Shown here: positions 49,761 to 58,408 of the stretch, in pieces
Layout of the letters: the number at the start of each line of letters is the position of its first letter
Position numbering within the stretch: the first letter of the stretch is position 1
Assembly: GCA_017455845.1 (NCBI GenBank)
Contig: JAFSYY010000122.1
Span: 1-61,068, forward strand
Reading direction: 5' to 3'
DNA from: Prevotella sp.
GTDB lineage: Bacteria > Bacteroidota > Bacteroidia > Bacteroidales > Bacteroidaceae
Length of the DNA: 61,068 bases
Notes under the pieces: generated by a model
The model's input: only the letters and a program-made list of their open reading frames with translations
Databases searched by the model: none
Told to the model about the DNA's origin: nothing
Translations under genes and position numbers: made by a program

Positions 49761-52229
49761 TTAGAAGTGAATCCTGACATCCACGCCTACCTGCAGGGGG
49801 TTGGCACGCTGAGCAAAGTACGCGGCACTGCCGGCAGCCTCGCTCTTCACGGCAAAGGTGTTGTACTCGGTGTCAGTGAGGTTGCGGCCCCACAGCGTCA
49901 CCACGGCTGGCCCGAAGTCATAGTCGGCATGTGCGCCAAGCAGGGCGTAGAACTTCTGTGAGTAGGTGTTGGCCTCATCCCACCAGGTCTTGCCCTGAGC
50001 CGTCATATTCAGCCCTAAGGTAAAACGTCCCTGGTGCCAGTCGGCGGCAGCGGCGAAGGTGTGCTGCGGGACGAAGGGCACGTAGTTGTCTTTGTAGTCC
50101 AGGCGATTCAAGATGTCGTCCGCTAGTTGTTCTTCCTGATATTCATCGAACTTGGCATTGGTGAAGCCGTAGGCGGCCGACCAGTCCAGATGTCCGTCAA
50201 AGAAAGTGCCGCGCAGACTCGCTTCCAGTCCGCAGGAGTGGCTCTTGCCCGCATTGGTGATGATGCGCCCGTAGTTATACTGTGGCGACATGACGGACAG
50301 TTGCTGGTTGCGGATCTGCATGTAGTAGAGGGCGAGGTCGAAATGCAACTGATTGTTGAAGAGGTTCAGGTGCGTGCCCACCTCATAGTTCCACGACTCC
50401 TCGGGCTTGTAGGCGATGGTTTCCTCGATATTGTCATAGTCCTGCGCCGTATGCGTCACGTCGTAGTCGCCGCGCATGGCATCCTGCCGATGGGCGTTGA
50501 GGTCGGTCTGCAGGATGTCGCTGAACATCTGGATGTTGTAGCCGCCGGTGCGGTAGCCCTTTGACACCAGGGCATAGACATTGCCCAGGTTATTGTCGAG
50601 GGAATAGGTGAGCCCTACCTTGGGCAACAACTGGAAATAGTTCTTCGACAGGTTGTCGATCACGTGCGACGTGAGGTGATAGGTGGCCTGCCGTTCTGCC
50701 GTGCCGCCGGTCATGTTCATATAGGCCAGTGCATCGTAGTCGATGGCCATGAGGTCGTAGTTCAGGCGAAGTCCCAGCGTCAGTTTCAGGCGGTCGTTGA
50801 GCAGGATGTTCGACTCATGGAACAGGGCGTAGTTGAGTTGGGGCGTATGGAATGTCTCTGGGACGCCCATCTCTGCCGTCATGCTCACGCCTTCGAGTGC
50901 AGCCTGCAACGCTTTATTGGCGGCAGCCTCGGCAGCGGCCTGCGGCATGCCCTGCGCCAGCATCTGCTGGAGCAGGCGCGGATACATGGACTGCTGCATG
51001 GCACCCCTCATGGCATTGGTGATGGCCGTGCCTATAGGACCGGTGATGGCGTCGCCGAAACAGACGGGCGCATCGGTGCGCAGATACTGGTAGGAGCCGA
51101 ACAGCCCACTGGCATGCTGCCAGCGCGTCTGTCCCTGTGAGCGCAGCACAAACTCCTGCGTCAGCGCGTTCATCTTCTGCCGCTGTTCAAGGCGTAGGTA
51201 GTCGGGTGTCATGTAATCCTGATCCATCAGCATCTGGTCTTTGAGATACTGGAAACTGGTAGTAGAGGTGAAGAGCAGCGGTGCCGTGAGCAGGTCGTCG
51301 CCAACGCCGGTGCTCATGGTCAGACCCGTGGTGAACATGTTGCGCTTATAGCCGTTCATGATGGTGGTCGATGGATCGGCCACATTATAGTCGGGGGGAA
51401 GGGTTGTCGTAAAAGAGCCGGGCCCAGGAACCTTAATACCCATGGGAAAGAATTCTCCATAGCCGAAGCCGTTTTGGTTGACATACTGATAGTCGGCCGT
51501 CCAGTCGAACTTCAGGTTCGTACTGGGCTGGTAGATCAGTCGCACCTTGCCGCCGGCCTCGTTGGTCTTATCGTTCTTCTCGGAGAAGTTCTGGTTGTTG
51601 ATAAAACCGTTCAGGCCGCTATAGAAGCCTGCCACGGTAAAGGCCAGACGCTCGCTGGGACGATGGTGATGGGCCACCTCCACATTGCGGTAGAAGCCCG
51701 TGCCTATGCCCAACTGTATGTCGGTGCCCTGATAGTTCATGGGGTTCTTGGAGTAGACACGCACCAGTCCGCCCTCGGTGTTCTGGCCATAGAGCGTACC
51801 CTGCGGGCCGCGCAACACGTCCACGCGATCGAGCATATAGAAGTGGTTGTTGAAAGCAGCCTTCGACATCAGCGGCACATTGTCGTAATAGACACCCACG
51901 GCGGGGCTGTTGATACGGGAGCCTATGCCGCGCACGTACATAGAAGAGGTGAGACGCGAGCCGTAGGCCGGCATGGAGAACGACGGCACGTACTGTGACA
52001 ACTGACTCAGGTCGTGCACGTTCAACTGCTGTAACTGCCTGTTGCCGAATACGTTGCTGCTGACAGGCTGCCGTCGCAACGGCATATTTTCTTTTGGCTG
52101 AGACACGATGACGACTTCATCGAGTGCCACCACGCGGCTGGTGTCCGACAATTGCTCAGCAATCTCCTCAGCCCCAACAGACAGTACCTGCATGAGGCCG
52201 AGTGCTAAAATCAACGGTTTCTTAATCAT
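49761..52229 (-). CDS. TonB-dependent outer membrane receptor
   Basis: Ligand-gated outer membrane transporter, 822 residues, start at 52229 with a signal peptide (ILALGLMQVLSVGA). The plug domain includes LDEVVIVSQ, YVRGIGSRI and VDVLRGPQGTLYGQNTEGG; the barrel ends VGVDVRIHF. There is no N-terminal carboxypeptidase-like domain, so it is not a SusC protein but the classical type used for siderophores, heme, vitamins or nickel. A long extracellular loop rich in Ala, Met and Gln (AQGMPQAAAEAAANKALQ) is unusual. The regulator gene is divergent. Ligand unknown. Confidence 0.9.
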   Translation of the reverse strand: MIKKPLILALGLMQVLSVGAEEIAEQLSDTSRVVALDEVVIVSQPKENMPLRRQPVSSNVFGNRQLQQLNVHDLSQLSQYVPSFSMPAYGSRLTSSMYVRGIGSRINSPAVGVYYDNVPLMSKAAFNNHFYMLDRVDVLRGPQGTLYGQNTEGGLVRVYSKNPMNYQGTDIQLGIGTGFYRNVEVAHHHRPSERLAFTVAGFYSGLNGFINNQNFSEKNDKTNEAGGKVRLIYQPSTNLKFDWTADYQYVNQNGFGYGEFFPMGIKVPGPGSFTTTLPPDYNVADPSTTIMNGYKRNMFTTGLTMSTGVGDDLLTAPLLFTSTTSFQYLKDQMLMDQDYMTPDYLRLEQRQKMNALTQEFVLRSQGQTRWQHASGLFGSYQYLRTDAPVCFGDAITGPIGTAITNAMRGAMQQSMYPRLLQQMLAQGMPQAAAEAAANKALQAALEGVSMTAEMGVPETFHTPQLNYALFHESNILLNDRLKLTLGLRLNYDLMAIDYDALAYMNMTGGTAERQATYHLTSHVIDNLSKNYFQLLPKVGLTYSLDNNLGNVYALVSKGYRTGGYNIQMFSDILQTDLNAHRQDAMRGDYDVTHTAQDYDNIEETIAYKPEESWNYEVGTHLNLFNNQLHFDLALYYMQIRNQQLSVMSPQYNYGRIITNAGKSHSCGLEASLRGTFFDGHLDWSAAYGFTNAKFDEYQEEQLADDILNRLDYKDNYVPFVPQHTFAAAADWHQGRFTLGLNMTAQGKTWWDEANTYSQKFYALLGAHADYDFGPAVVTLWGRNLTDTEYNTFAVKSEAAGSAAYFAQRANPLQVGVDVRIHF

Positions 52230-52269
52230 ATATATATAATAATGTGTAATTGTTTCTGAAAAACGACTG

Positions 52270-52277
52270 CAAAGGTA
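52270..52277 (-). promoter_or_regulatory. Promoter -7 element for the TonB receptor
   Basis: Minus-strand TACCTTTG matches TAnnTTTG about 40 bases before the receptor ATG. The 153-bp divergent gap has room for regulator sites but none is evident. Confidence 0.75.
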
Positions 52278-52355
52278 CGCTCTTTTTGCCGTTCCCGCAA
52301 TCCTCATTTGTAAGGAAAAAGATACGGAGGCCATTGGTTTTTCAGAAAAAAGTAG

Positions 52356-52363
52356 TACCTTTG
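52356..52363 (+). promoter_or_regulatory. Promoter -7 element for the LuxR-type regulator
   Basis: TACCTTTG with TTG at 52335-52337, 18 bases upstream, a good Bacteroidota promoter pair, ending 19 bases before the ATG. Confidence 0.75.
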
Positions 52364-52382
52364 CACCATCAACGCGACTATC

Positions 52383-52979
52383 ATGCACAAAAGTATTACC
52401 ACACCCTCTATCGCCATAGCCGACCCGAACACGCTGTCGGCTATCGGCATGCAGCAGATTCTGTCGGAAATCATCCCGTCGGTTGACATCAAGACGTTTG
52501 GAACATTCAACGAGTTGCAGGCCGCCGACCAAGGGCAGTTTGTACATTATTTCATAGCCTCGCGCATCTATTTTGAGCATACCGCCTTCTTCCGTGATAA
52601 TGCTCACCGCTCCATTGTGCTCGTCAACGGCGACATGCAGATACAGGGTGTAGCAACTCTTAACGTGTGCCAGAGTCAGACGCTGCTCATTAAATCCATT
52701 ATGTCACTGCATCATCAGGGGCACCAGTCCGTTGGCCATCACTCCAGTCACACCCTTCCTCAGCGAAATGCCTCGCTGCTGTCGCCACGGGAGATGGAGG
52801 TCACCATCCTGCTGGCCAAGGGGCTCATCAACAAGGAGATTGCCGACTGTCTGAACATCAGCATCACCACCGTTATCACACACCGGAAAAATATCATGGA
52901 GAAACTGCACGCACGTTCGCTCGTTGACATTATTCTATATGCTGTTGTCAACGGGCTGGTGGATGTGGGCGAACTGTAG
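52383..52979 (+). CDS. LuxR-family regulator with degenerate receiver domain
   Basis: A 198-residue transcription factor. The C-terminal LuxR helix-turn-helix (about 130-190) reads LSPREMEVTILLAKGLINKEIAD and ITTVITHRKNIMEKL. The N-terminal 110 residues have the receiver layout (SIAIADPNTLSAIGMQQIL) but the phospho-acceptor Asp is not evident, so it is probably controlled by a ligand or by another protein. Divergent from the TonB receptor gene, whose expression it may regulate. Confidence 0.85.
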   Translation: MHKSITTPSIAIADPNTLSAIGMQQILSEIIPSVDIKTFGTFNELQAADQGQFVHYFIASRIYFEHTAFFRDNAHRSIVLVNGDMQIQGVATLNVCQSQTLLIKSIMSLHHQGHQSVGHHSSHTLPQRNASLLSPREMEVTILLAKGLINKEIADCLNISITTVITHRKNIMEKLHARSLVDIILYAVVNGLVDVGEL

Positions 52980-52990
52980 CAGCCCTTCTC

Positions 52991-53344
52991 TCAGCCGATA
53001 TACTTGGCAATCGTCTCCAGACACTTGGTACTGCTCACCGGTTTGGTGAGGAAATCCGTGCAACCGGCATCCATGGCCAACTGGCGGTCGCTGTCGAAAG
53101 CGTTGGCTGTCAGGGCGACAATAGGCAGGTCGGGCATCTTCTCCCTGATGGCTGCCGTGGCTTCCAAACCGTCCATGACAGGCATCTTAATGTCCATCAG
53201 CACAAGGTCATATACACCTGTAAGCGTCTTGTCCACAGCCTCCTTGCCATCCTTGGCCCTTTCGAACTCATAACGATGTTTCAGGATATAGGTCATCAGG
53301 ATATAATTGCTGTCGTTGTCCTCTGCCACTAATATTTTCTTCAT
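52991..53344 (-). CDS. Single-domain response regulator (CheY-like)
   Basis: A 117-residue receiver domain with no output domain. Acidic pocket EDND (8-11 region), phospho-acceptor Asp in LMDIKMPVMDG, Thr in ALTANAF and Lys in LTKPVS are all present, so it can be phosphorylated. Such domains act in hybrid-kinase phosphorelays or bind partners. No histidine kinase gene is in this window. It is convergent with the LuxR gene (11 bp gap) and has its own promoter element at 53384-53391. Confidence 0.92.
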   Translation of the reverse strand: MKKILVAEDNDSNYILMTYILKHRYEFERAKDGKEAVDKTLTGVYDLVLMDIKMPVMDGLEATAAIREKMPDLPIVALTANAFDSDRQLAMDAGCTDFLTKPVSSTKCLETIAKYIG

Positions 53345-53383
53345 GATATAATAACAATAAATAATGAGTTAGTTAAAGAGTTA

Positions 53384-53391
53384 CAAAAGTA
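53384..53391 (-). promoter_or_regulatory. Promoter -7 element for the CheY-like gene
   Basis: Minus-strand TACTTTTG matches TAnnTTTG, 40 bases before the ATG. Confidence 0.7.
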
Positions 53392-53484
53392 ACATTTTTT
53401 TTCGACAATTGCTTGCTTCCTTGCGTTTTTTTAACTAATTTTGCACGTGTTGTATCGAGAATGTACTCAACAGACCAAAAAACT

Positions 53485-53561
53485 AACTCGCAAACGTATT
53501 CAATAAACTAAAAACGAACTCGCAAACGTATTCAATAAACTAAAAACTAACTCATAAACGT
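53485..53561 (+). repeat. 32-bp tandem repeat leading into the GH51 start
   Basis: Two full 32-bp units (53485-53516 and 53517-53548) beginning AACTCGCAAACGTATTC, and a third diverged copy whose AACTCATAAACGTATGAATC runs into the start codon of the arabinofuranosidase gene. The unit ATTCAAT corresponds to ATGAAT at the true start, so the translation-start region appears duplicated upstream. Confidence 0.9.
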
Positions 53562-55598
53562 ATGAATCTAAAACTTTTCACACTCGCCGTGACGCTCACG
53601 GCTTCCATGGCTGCCAATGCCCAGCATGTGATGAACGTGAACACCCAGAAACTGGGGGCTCCCGTACAGTCAACAATGTATGGCATCTTCTTCGAGGACA
53701 TCAACTATGCCGCCGACGGCGGACTGTATGCCGAACTGGTGATGAACCGCTCCTTCGAGTATCCCAACCATTTCGCAGGATGGGACACCTCGGGCAAGGT
53801 GATGCTGCTGTCCGACAGCCCCTTCGACAAGAACCCCAACTGCGTGCGTCTGGCCCCTGCCGGCCACGGCGATAAGCACACGATGATTGAGAACCACGGT
53901 TTCTTCGGCATCGGCGTGAAGGGCGGCGAGGACTACCGCTTCTCCGTCTGGGCCCGCGTGCCTGGTGGCGGCAGTGCGAAGTTGTGGATTGACCTGGTGG
54001 ACAATGCCACGATGGGCGACGATCAGAAGATCGGCAACACCAGTGTGGAGGTCAGCGGCAAGGAGTGGAAGAAATACACGGCCATCATCAAGCCCAAGCG
54101 CACCCTCGACAAGGCCCACCTCCGCGTGTGGGGCGACAGCAAGGTGACCACCGACGTGGACCACGTCAGCCTCTTCCCTGTGAAGACATGGAAGGGCCGC
54201 GAGAACGGCATGCGCCAGGACCTGGCACAGGCACTCTTCGACATGCACCCGGGCGTGTTCCGCTTCCCCGGCGGCTGCATCGTAGAGGGCACCGACCTGG
54301 AGACCCGCTACAACTGGAAGAACAGCGTAGGCCCCGTGGAGAACCGTCCGTTGAACGAGAACCGCTGGCACTACACCTTCACCAGCCGCTACTTCCCCAA
54401 CTACTATCAGAGTTACGGCCTCGGCTTCTTCGAGTTCTTCCAACTCTGCGAGGACTTCGGCTGCGAGCCGCTGCCTGTCATCTCCTGTGGTCTCTCCTGC
54501 CAGTTCCAGAACCCTGACCCGACGAAGCCAGGCGTGCATGTGCCCGTCGATGCCCTCGACGACTATATCCAGGATGCCCTCGACCTCGTGGAGTTTGCCA
54601 ACGGCCCCGTCGACTCGAAGTGGGGTAAGGTGCGTGCCGACATGGGTCACCCCGAGCCCTTCAACCTGAAGTTCCTCGGGGTGGGCAATGAGCAGTGGGA
54701 CTACGACGAGAAGCATGGCGGCTACGGCCCCGTCTTCACTGAGCGTCTAAAGAAATTCTCTGATGCCCTCCGTAAGAAATACCCCACGCTGAAACTCATC
54801 GGCACCACTGGCCCGAACTCTGAGGGCTGGGACTTCGACCTCCTGCAGCCGCGCATGAAGGAACTGAAGGTCGATCTCTACGACGAGCACTACTACCGCA
54901 ACGAGCAGTGGTTCCTCTCCCACGGCCTGCGCTACGACTCGTATGACCGCAAGGGCCCGCGTGTGTTCGCCGGCGAATATGCCTGCCACGGCAAGGGAAA
55001 GAAATGGAACCACTTCGAGACCTCACTCTATGAGGCCGCCCACATGACGGGTATCGAGCGTAATGCCGACCTCGTCCACATGGCTACCTACGCCCCGCTC
55101 TTCGCCCATGTGGAGGGCTGGCAGTGGCGCCCCGATGCCATCTGGTTCGACAACCTCCGCATGTTTAAGTCGGTGAGTTACTACGTGCAGCAGATGTTTG
55201 CCATGAACAAAGGCACCAACGTGCTCTCGCTCACCACCGTGCCCAGCGGCTCCGCCAAGGGTAAGAAGGCGGTTCCCGTGGCCGGACAGGAAGGACAGGA
55301 CGGACTGTTTGCCTCGTCGGTCTTCGACAGTACAACGGGCGAGGTCATCATCAAGGTGGTGAACACCTCGAAGCAGGCACAGCCCATTACCGTCAACCTG
55401 CTGGGCATGAAGGGCGAGCGCACCGCACAGACGCTCACCCTGAGTCACAACGGCTCGATGGACGACGAGAACACCCTCGACCAGCCGGAGAAAATCACGC
55501 CGAAGGCCGGCACGGCCAAGGTGGAGGCCGGCAAGAAGAATGTCATCCTTACTGACGAGATGCCTGCTATGGCCTTCCGCATCTACAGGGTGAAATAA
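53562..55598 (+). CDS. GH51 alpha-L-arabinofuranosidase
   Basis: Exported retaining arabinofuranosidase, 678 residues, releasing arabinose from arabinan or arabinoxylan. Signal peptide to about residue 20 (MAANA-QHV). A CBM4-like sandwich (about 85-210) interrupts the start, then the TIM barrel: RFPGGCIVEGTD, acid/base Glu in LGVGNEQWDY and nucleophile Glu in VFAGEYACHG. The C-terminal sandwich ends FRIYRVK. With the GH43 arabinanase at 59226 it points to arabinan use, although the two are on opposite strands. Confidence 0.94.
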   Translation: MNLKLFTLAVTLTASMAANAQHVMNVNTQKLGAPVQSTMYGIFFEDINYAADGGLYAELVMNRSFEYPNHFAGWDTSGKVMLLSDSPFDKNPNCVRLAPAGHGDKHTMIENHGFFGIGVKGGEDYRFSVWARVPGGGSAKLWIDLVDNATMGDDQKIGNTSVEVSGKEWKKYTAIIKPKRTLDKAHLRVWGDSKVTTDVDHVSLFPVKTWKGRENGMRQDLAQALFDMHPGVFRFPGGCIVEGTDLETRYNWKNSVGPVENRPLNENRWHYTFTSRYFPNYYQSYGLGFFEFFQLCEDFGCEPLPVISCGLSCQFQNPDPTKPGVHVPVDALDDYIQDALDLVEFANGPVDSKWGKVRADMGHPEPFNLKFLGVGNEQWDYDEKHGGYGPVFTERLKKFSDALRKKYPTLKLIGTTGPNSEGWDFDLLQPRMKELKVDLYDEHYYRNEQWFLSHGLRYDSYDRKGPRVFAGEYACHGKGKKWNHFETSLYEAAHMTGIERNADLVHMATYAPLFAHVEGWQWRPDAIWFDNLRMFKSVSYYVQQMFAMNKGTNVLSLTTVPSGSAKGKKAVPVAGQEGQDGLFASSVFDSTTGEVIIKVVNTSKQAQPITVNLLGMKGERTAQTLTLSHNGSMDDENTLDQPEKITPKAGTAKVEAGKKNVILTDEMPAMAFRIYRVK

Positions 55599-55604
55599 TC
55601 ATCA

Positions 55605-56282
55605 TCAAAGATAGAAAATGCTTTCCTGCCCCATATTCAGCAACAAGTCAAGGATGCTGAGGTTGGGCAGGAAGCCTTGTTTTTGCCGGTAGACCTGATA
55701 ATAGGGTAGGGGCTCAAAGTCGGGGTCAGGCAAGGGGTGCTTGGGGTTGATGACGGAGCGGAAATCTGTTGAGGAGGTGCGAGGTACGAGGTGCGAGGTG
55801 CGAGGTTCGAGGTGCGAGGTGCGAGGTACGAGGTTTGGATGGATGTCGAGGAGTTCGCACATCTTTTGGCAGATGGCATCATTGAAGTCAATGAGGTATT
55901 CCCAGTTGTGCTCTGTGAAGAAAGGACGCAGGTCGTCCTCGTAATATTCAAAGAAAGGCGACTCGCCGTAGGCCGACTGTATTGCCTGCCAGTGCAGGTG
56001 GCGCCAGTTGCCATGGTCGGAAACCTTTGTCAGTGCACAGTTCACGGTGCGCAGTTCACTGTTTGGCTGCGCGTCGTTACCACCCATAGACAACTGTGAA
56101 TTGTGAACTACCGGCACCGTCAGCGCCTGGATGCCGTTGGTGGTGGCAATGAGACAGCGGTTGCGGTAGGTCTGCTTCACAAACGGTTCCTGACGGTCAA
56201 TGACCACCTGCTCATAGCGATACAGTTTCTGATACCACTGGATGGGGCCGAAGTAGGTGGTGGAAAGCAGGGCGGTAGCCAT
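55605..56282 (-). CDS. WbqC-like family protein with repeat-encoded inserts
   Basis: A 225-residue protein of the WbqC family (ALLSTTYFGPIQWYQKLYRY at the start, LPYYQVYRQKQGFLPNLSILDLL at the end), often encoded near polysaccharide genes but without a settled enzyme activity. Start at 56282 preferred over an upstream TTG. Two stretches are not family-like: HNSQLSMGGNDAQPNSELRT (56030-56110) and LVPRTSHLEPRTSHLVPRTS (55774-55835). The first comes from a GTTCACAG/GAATTGTGAAC-type repeat and the second from the GTACGAGG family. It lies between the lep genes and the GH51 gene, convergent with the latter. Confidence 0.82.
   Translation of the reverse strand: MATALLSTTYFGPIQWYQKLYRYEQVVIDRQEPFVKQTYRNRCLIATTNGIQALTVPVVHNSQLSMGGNDAQPNSELRTVNCALTKVSDHGNWRHLHWQAIQSAYGESPFFEYYEDDLRPFFTEHNWEYLIDFNDAICQKMCELLDIHPNLVPRTSHLEPRTSHLVPRTSSTDFRSVINPKHPLPDPDFEPLPYYQVYRQKQGFLPNLSILDLLLNMGQESIFYL
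55774..55835. repeat. GAGGTGCGAGGTACGAGG repeat in frame within the WbqC gene
   Basis: Six or more 9-bp-like GAGGTGC/GAGGTAC units, the complement of the GTACCTCG family, encoding LVPRTS-type repeats. Confidence 0.92.
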
Positions 56283-56284
56283 TA

Positions 56285-56320
56285 ACAAAACTATGAACTA
56301 TGAATTATGAATTATGAACT
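56285..56320. repeat. ATGAACTATGAATTATGAATT repeat between wbqC and lep genes
   Basis: Repeated TATGAACTATGAATTATGAA units fill the gap between the two minus-strand genes, matching the sequence that supplies starts for folP and the DUF5723 gene. Confidence 0.85.
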
Positions 56321-56837
56321 AAATCGGCAGTAGTATGCGGTCTGGCCGCCATCCCGTCCAAGGACGCGCTTCCGGGTCGTGGCTATATACCACCATAAAC
56401 ACCCGCCCGATGATATATTCCTCGGCAATGAAGCCCAGCGTCAGCGAGTCGGACTCCATCCAGTAATAGTCGCGGTCGGCACAGTTTTTCAGGCTGGGCA
56501 CGACGACGGTCTGACCGTTGCTGATGACGGTGTCGCCAGGCAAGGCCGTGCAGCGGCATATCAGCACCTGGTCAGGGCTGCGTGGATTCTCGAACGCCAC
56601 CATGTCGCCCTTGCCGACCGCTTGCCGGATGATGCGGCCGTAATCAAAGAGACCGTCCTTACCCCCAACCCTCAGGCCGTAACTCCATCGGTTGACCATC
56701 ACGCGGTCGCCGGCCTGGAACAGAGGCTCCAGGCCGGAGCCGTCGATGGTGTAGATGGTGATGCCTATCGTCCTGACAACCATCATCAAGGCGAAGGCTG
56801 TCAGGAATGCGAGTAGGAATCGGAGGACATTTCTCAT
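56319..56837 (-). CDS. Signal peptidase I paralogue lacking the catalytic lysine
   Basis: A 172-residue S26-family protein with one N-terminal membrane helix. The box with the catalytic Ser is kept as DGSGLEPLFQAGDRV (Ser about 34, Met of SM replaced by Gly). The box that normally reads KRxxGLPGD is CRCTALPGD, with Cys (about 94) where the catalytic Lys should be. It is therefore likely inactive, or mechanistically different. It lies directly downstream of the intact lepB, and their junction is end to end (stop at 56838-56840, start at 56837), so the two proteins are probably made together. Confidence 0.82.
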   Translation of the reverse strand: MRNVLRFLLAFLTAFALMMVVRTIGITIYTIDGSGLEPLFQAGDRVMVNRWSYGLRVGGKDGLFDYGRIIRQAVGKGDMVAFENPRSPDQVLICRCTALPGDTVISNGQTVVVPSLKNCADRDYYWMESDSLTLGFIAEEYIIGRVFMVVYSHDPEARPWTGWRPDRILLPI

Positions 56838-58352
56838 TTACTTGATATTGTCGACAAAGCGGAACAGGCGGCTCCAACGGATGCCACCGCCGAAGAGACC
56901 ACGGTCGGGGTCGCTCGACCACCAGATGAAGATGGGCTTGCCCACGATGTGGTCTTCGGGCACGAAGCCCCAGTAGCGCGAGTCGGCGGAGTTGTGGCGG
57001 TTGTCGCCCATCATCCAGTAATAGTCCATCTTAAAGGTGTAGGTGTCGGTCTGCTCTCCGTTGATGAAGATCTTGCCGTCGCGTATCTGCAGGTCGTTCT
57101 TCTCATATACCTTGATAGGACGCTCGTAGATGGCATAGTTGTCGAGTGTAAGCCGGATGCTCTCGCCTTTCTTCGGAATCCAGATGGGACCGTAGTTGTC
57201 GCGTGTCCAGTCCTTCACCATGTTCAGCGGGTAGAGTTCGGCAGGATTGCCGCCCGTGACGGGTGCCATGGCCTGCACCAGGTCTTTGCGGCTCTGCAGC
57301 ACCTGTGCCGTCTGCTTCGTCATGGGCATGATGACACGGTTGTTGCGGAACTGCTGCGTCAACTGTATCTTCCCCTCGCTGCGGAAGTAGGCACGGTCGG
57401 CATCGCTCAGACCGAGGTCCTCACAGGTGATGCCGTTCTCCTTGCAGAAGTCGTTGGTCAGGACGGCACCGTCGTTGAACAGCACGTCGTAGGTGTACTG
57501 CACATTGTCGGGCTCCTTGTTGGCCTTGCCGTTCAGATAAACGATGTGGTCTTTGATCTGCAGGGTGTCGCCCGGCAGACCGACGCAGCGCTTCACGTAG
57601 TTCTCGCGGCGGTCGGTAGGCCGGTAGCCTATGCTGCCAAACTGGCGCTGGTTGGCCACGAGATAGGCCCGTCCCCAGGCGTAGATCTCCTCGAAGCGTT
57701 TCAGTTGCGCTGCCCGCGGCAGTGAGTCTACAGGCACGGCACCGGGGTTCATCTGCTCGTAGATGCCGCGGCCGAAGCCATAGCACATGCTGTAATACTC
57801 CGTCTGGTAAGGCTGGTTCATGCAGAGGCTGTCGCCGGCGGGATAGTTGAACACCACGATGTCGTTCAACTCCACCTTGCCCAGACCCTTTACGCGGCGG
57901 TAGTCCCAGTGGGGCCATTCGATATACGACTTCAGGTCGCCGATGGGCAGGGTGTGCTGCGTCAGTGGCACCGTCAGCGGGGTCTCAGGGATGCGCGGGC
58001 CGTAACTCACCTTCGACACGAAGAGATAGTCGCCCGTGAGCAGCGACTTCTCCAGCGAACTGGAAGGAATGACGTAGTTCTGGAAGAAGAACTGGTTGAT
58101 GAAATAGACGGCCACCAACGCAAAGACGATGGCGTCGACCCACGACATCACCATGCGTATAGGGCCTTCGGCATCCTTCCACCACTGCCAGTTGATTTTC
58201 TTGGATATATAGGCATCGTAGATGAAGGGAATCACGATGAGTCCCAGCCACGACTTTACCCAGTAAAGGAAGAGCAGGTAGAGCACCAAGACGATGATGA
58301 ACTTGGCCCACTGCTTCTTCATGTTCAGTTTTGCTTTTTCTCTTTTTTCCAT
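56838..58352 (-). CDS. lepB: Signal peptidase I
   Basis: Membrane-bound peptidase that removes signal peptides; 504 residues, longer than the E. coli enzyme because of a large insert in the periplasmic part. Hydrophobic helices near 17-45 and 70-90. Catalytic Ser about 99 (IPSSSLEKSLLTGD), catalytic Lys in YVKRCVGLPGD, and the late box MMGDNRHNSADSR. The paralogue without Lys follows immediately, and dapB lies upstream after a short CTTATAGGG repeat region, so dapB, lepB and the paralogue may be co-transcribed. Confidence 0.94.
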   Translation of the reverse strand: MEKREKAKLNMKKQWAKFIIVLVLYLLFLYWVKSWLGLIVIPFIYDAYISKKINWQWWKDAEGPIRMVMSWVDAIVFALVAVYFINQFFFQNYVIPSSSLEKSLLTGDYLFVSKVSYGPRIPETPLTVPLTQHTLPIGDLKSYIEWPHWDYRRVKGLGKVELNDIVVFNYPAGDSLCMNQPYQTEYYSMCYGFGRGIYEQMNPGAVPVDSLPRAAQLKRFEEIYAWGRAYLVANQRQFGSIGYRPTDRRENYVKRCVGLPGDTLQIKDHIVYLNGKANKEPDNVQYTYDVLFNDGAVLTNDFCKENGITCEDLGLSDADRAYFRSEGKIQLTQQFRNNRVIMPMTKQTAQVLQSRKDLVQAMAPVTGGNPAELYPLNMVKDWTRDNYGPIWIPKKGESIRLTLDNYAIYERPIKVYEKNDLQIRDGKIFINGEQTDTYTFKMDYYWMMGDNRHNSADSRYWGFVPEDHIVGKPIFIWWSSDPDRGLFGGGIRWSRLFRFVDNIK

Positions 58353-58408
58353 AATAATAGGTCTTATAGGGCTAATAGGGCTTATAGGCCCAATGGGACT
58401 TGTAGGCC
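58353..58408. repeat. CTTATAGGGC direct repeats between lepB and dapB
   Basis: Four related units (CTTATAGGG, CTAATAGGG, CTTATAGGCC, CTTGTAGGCCC) in the gap between the dapB stop and the lepB start. Confidence 0.75.

Noticed and set aside
52230-52382. A riboswitch ahead of the TonB receptor
   Set aside because: Leader is too short after the promoter and shows no conserved fold that I recognise.
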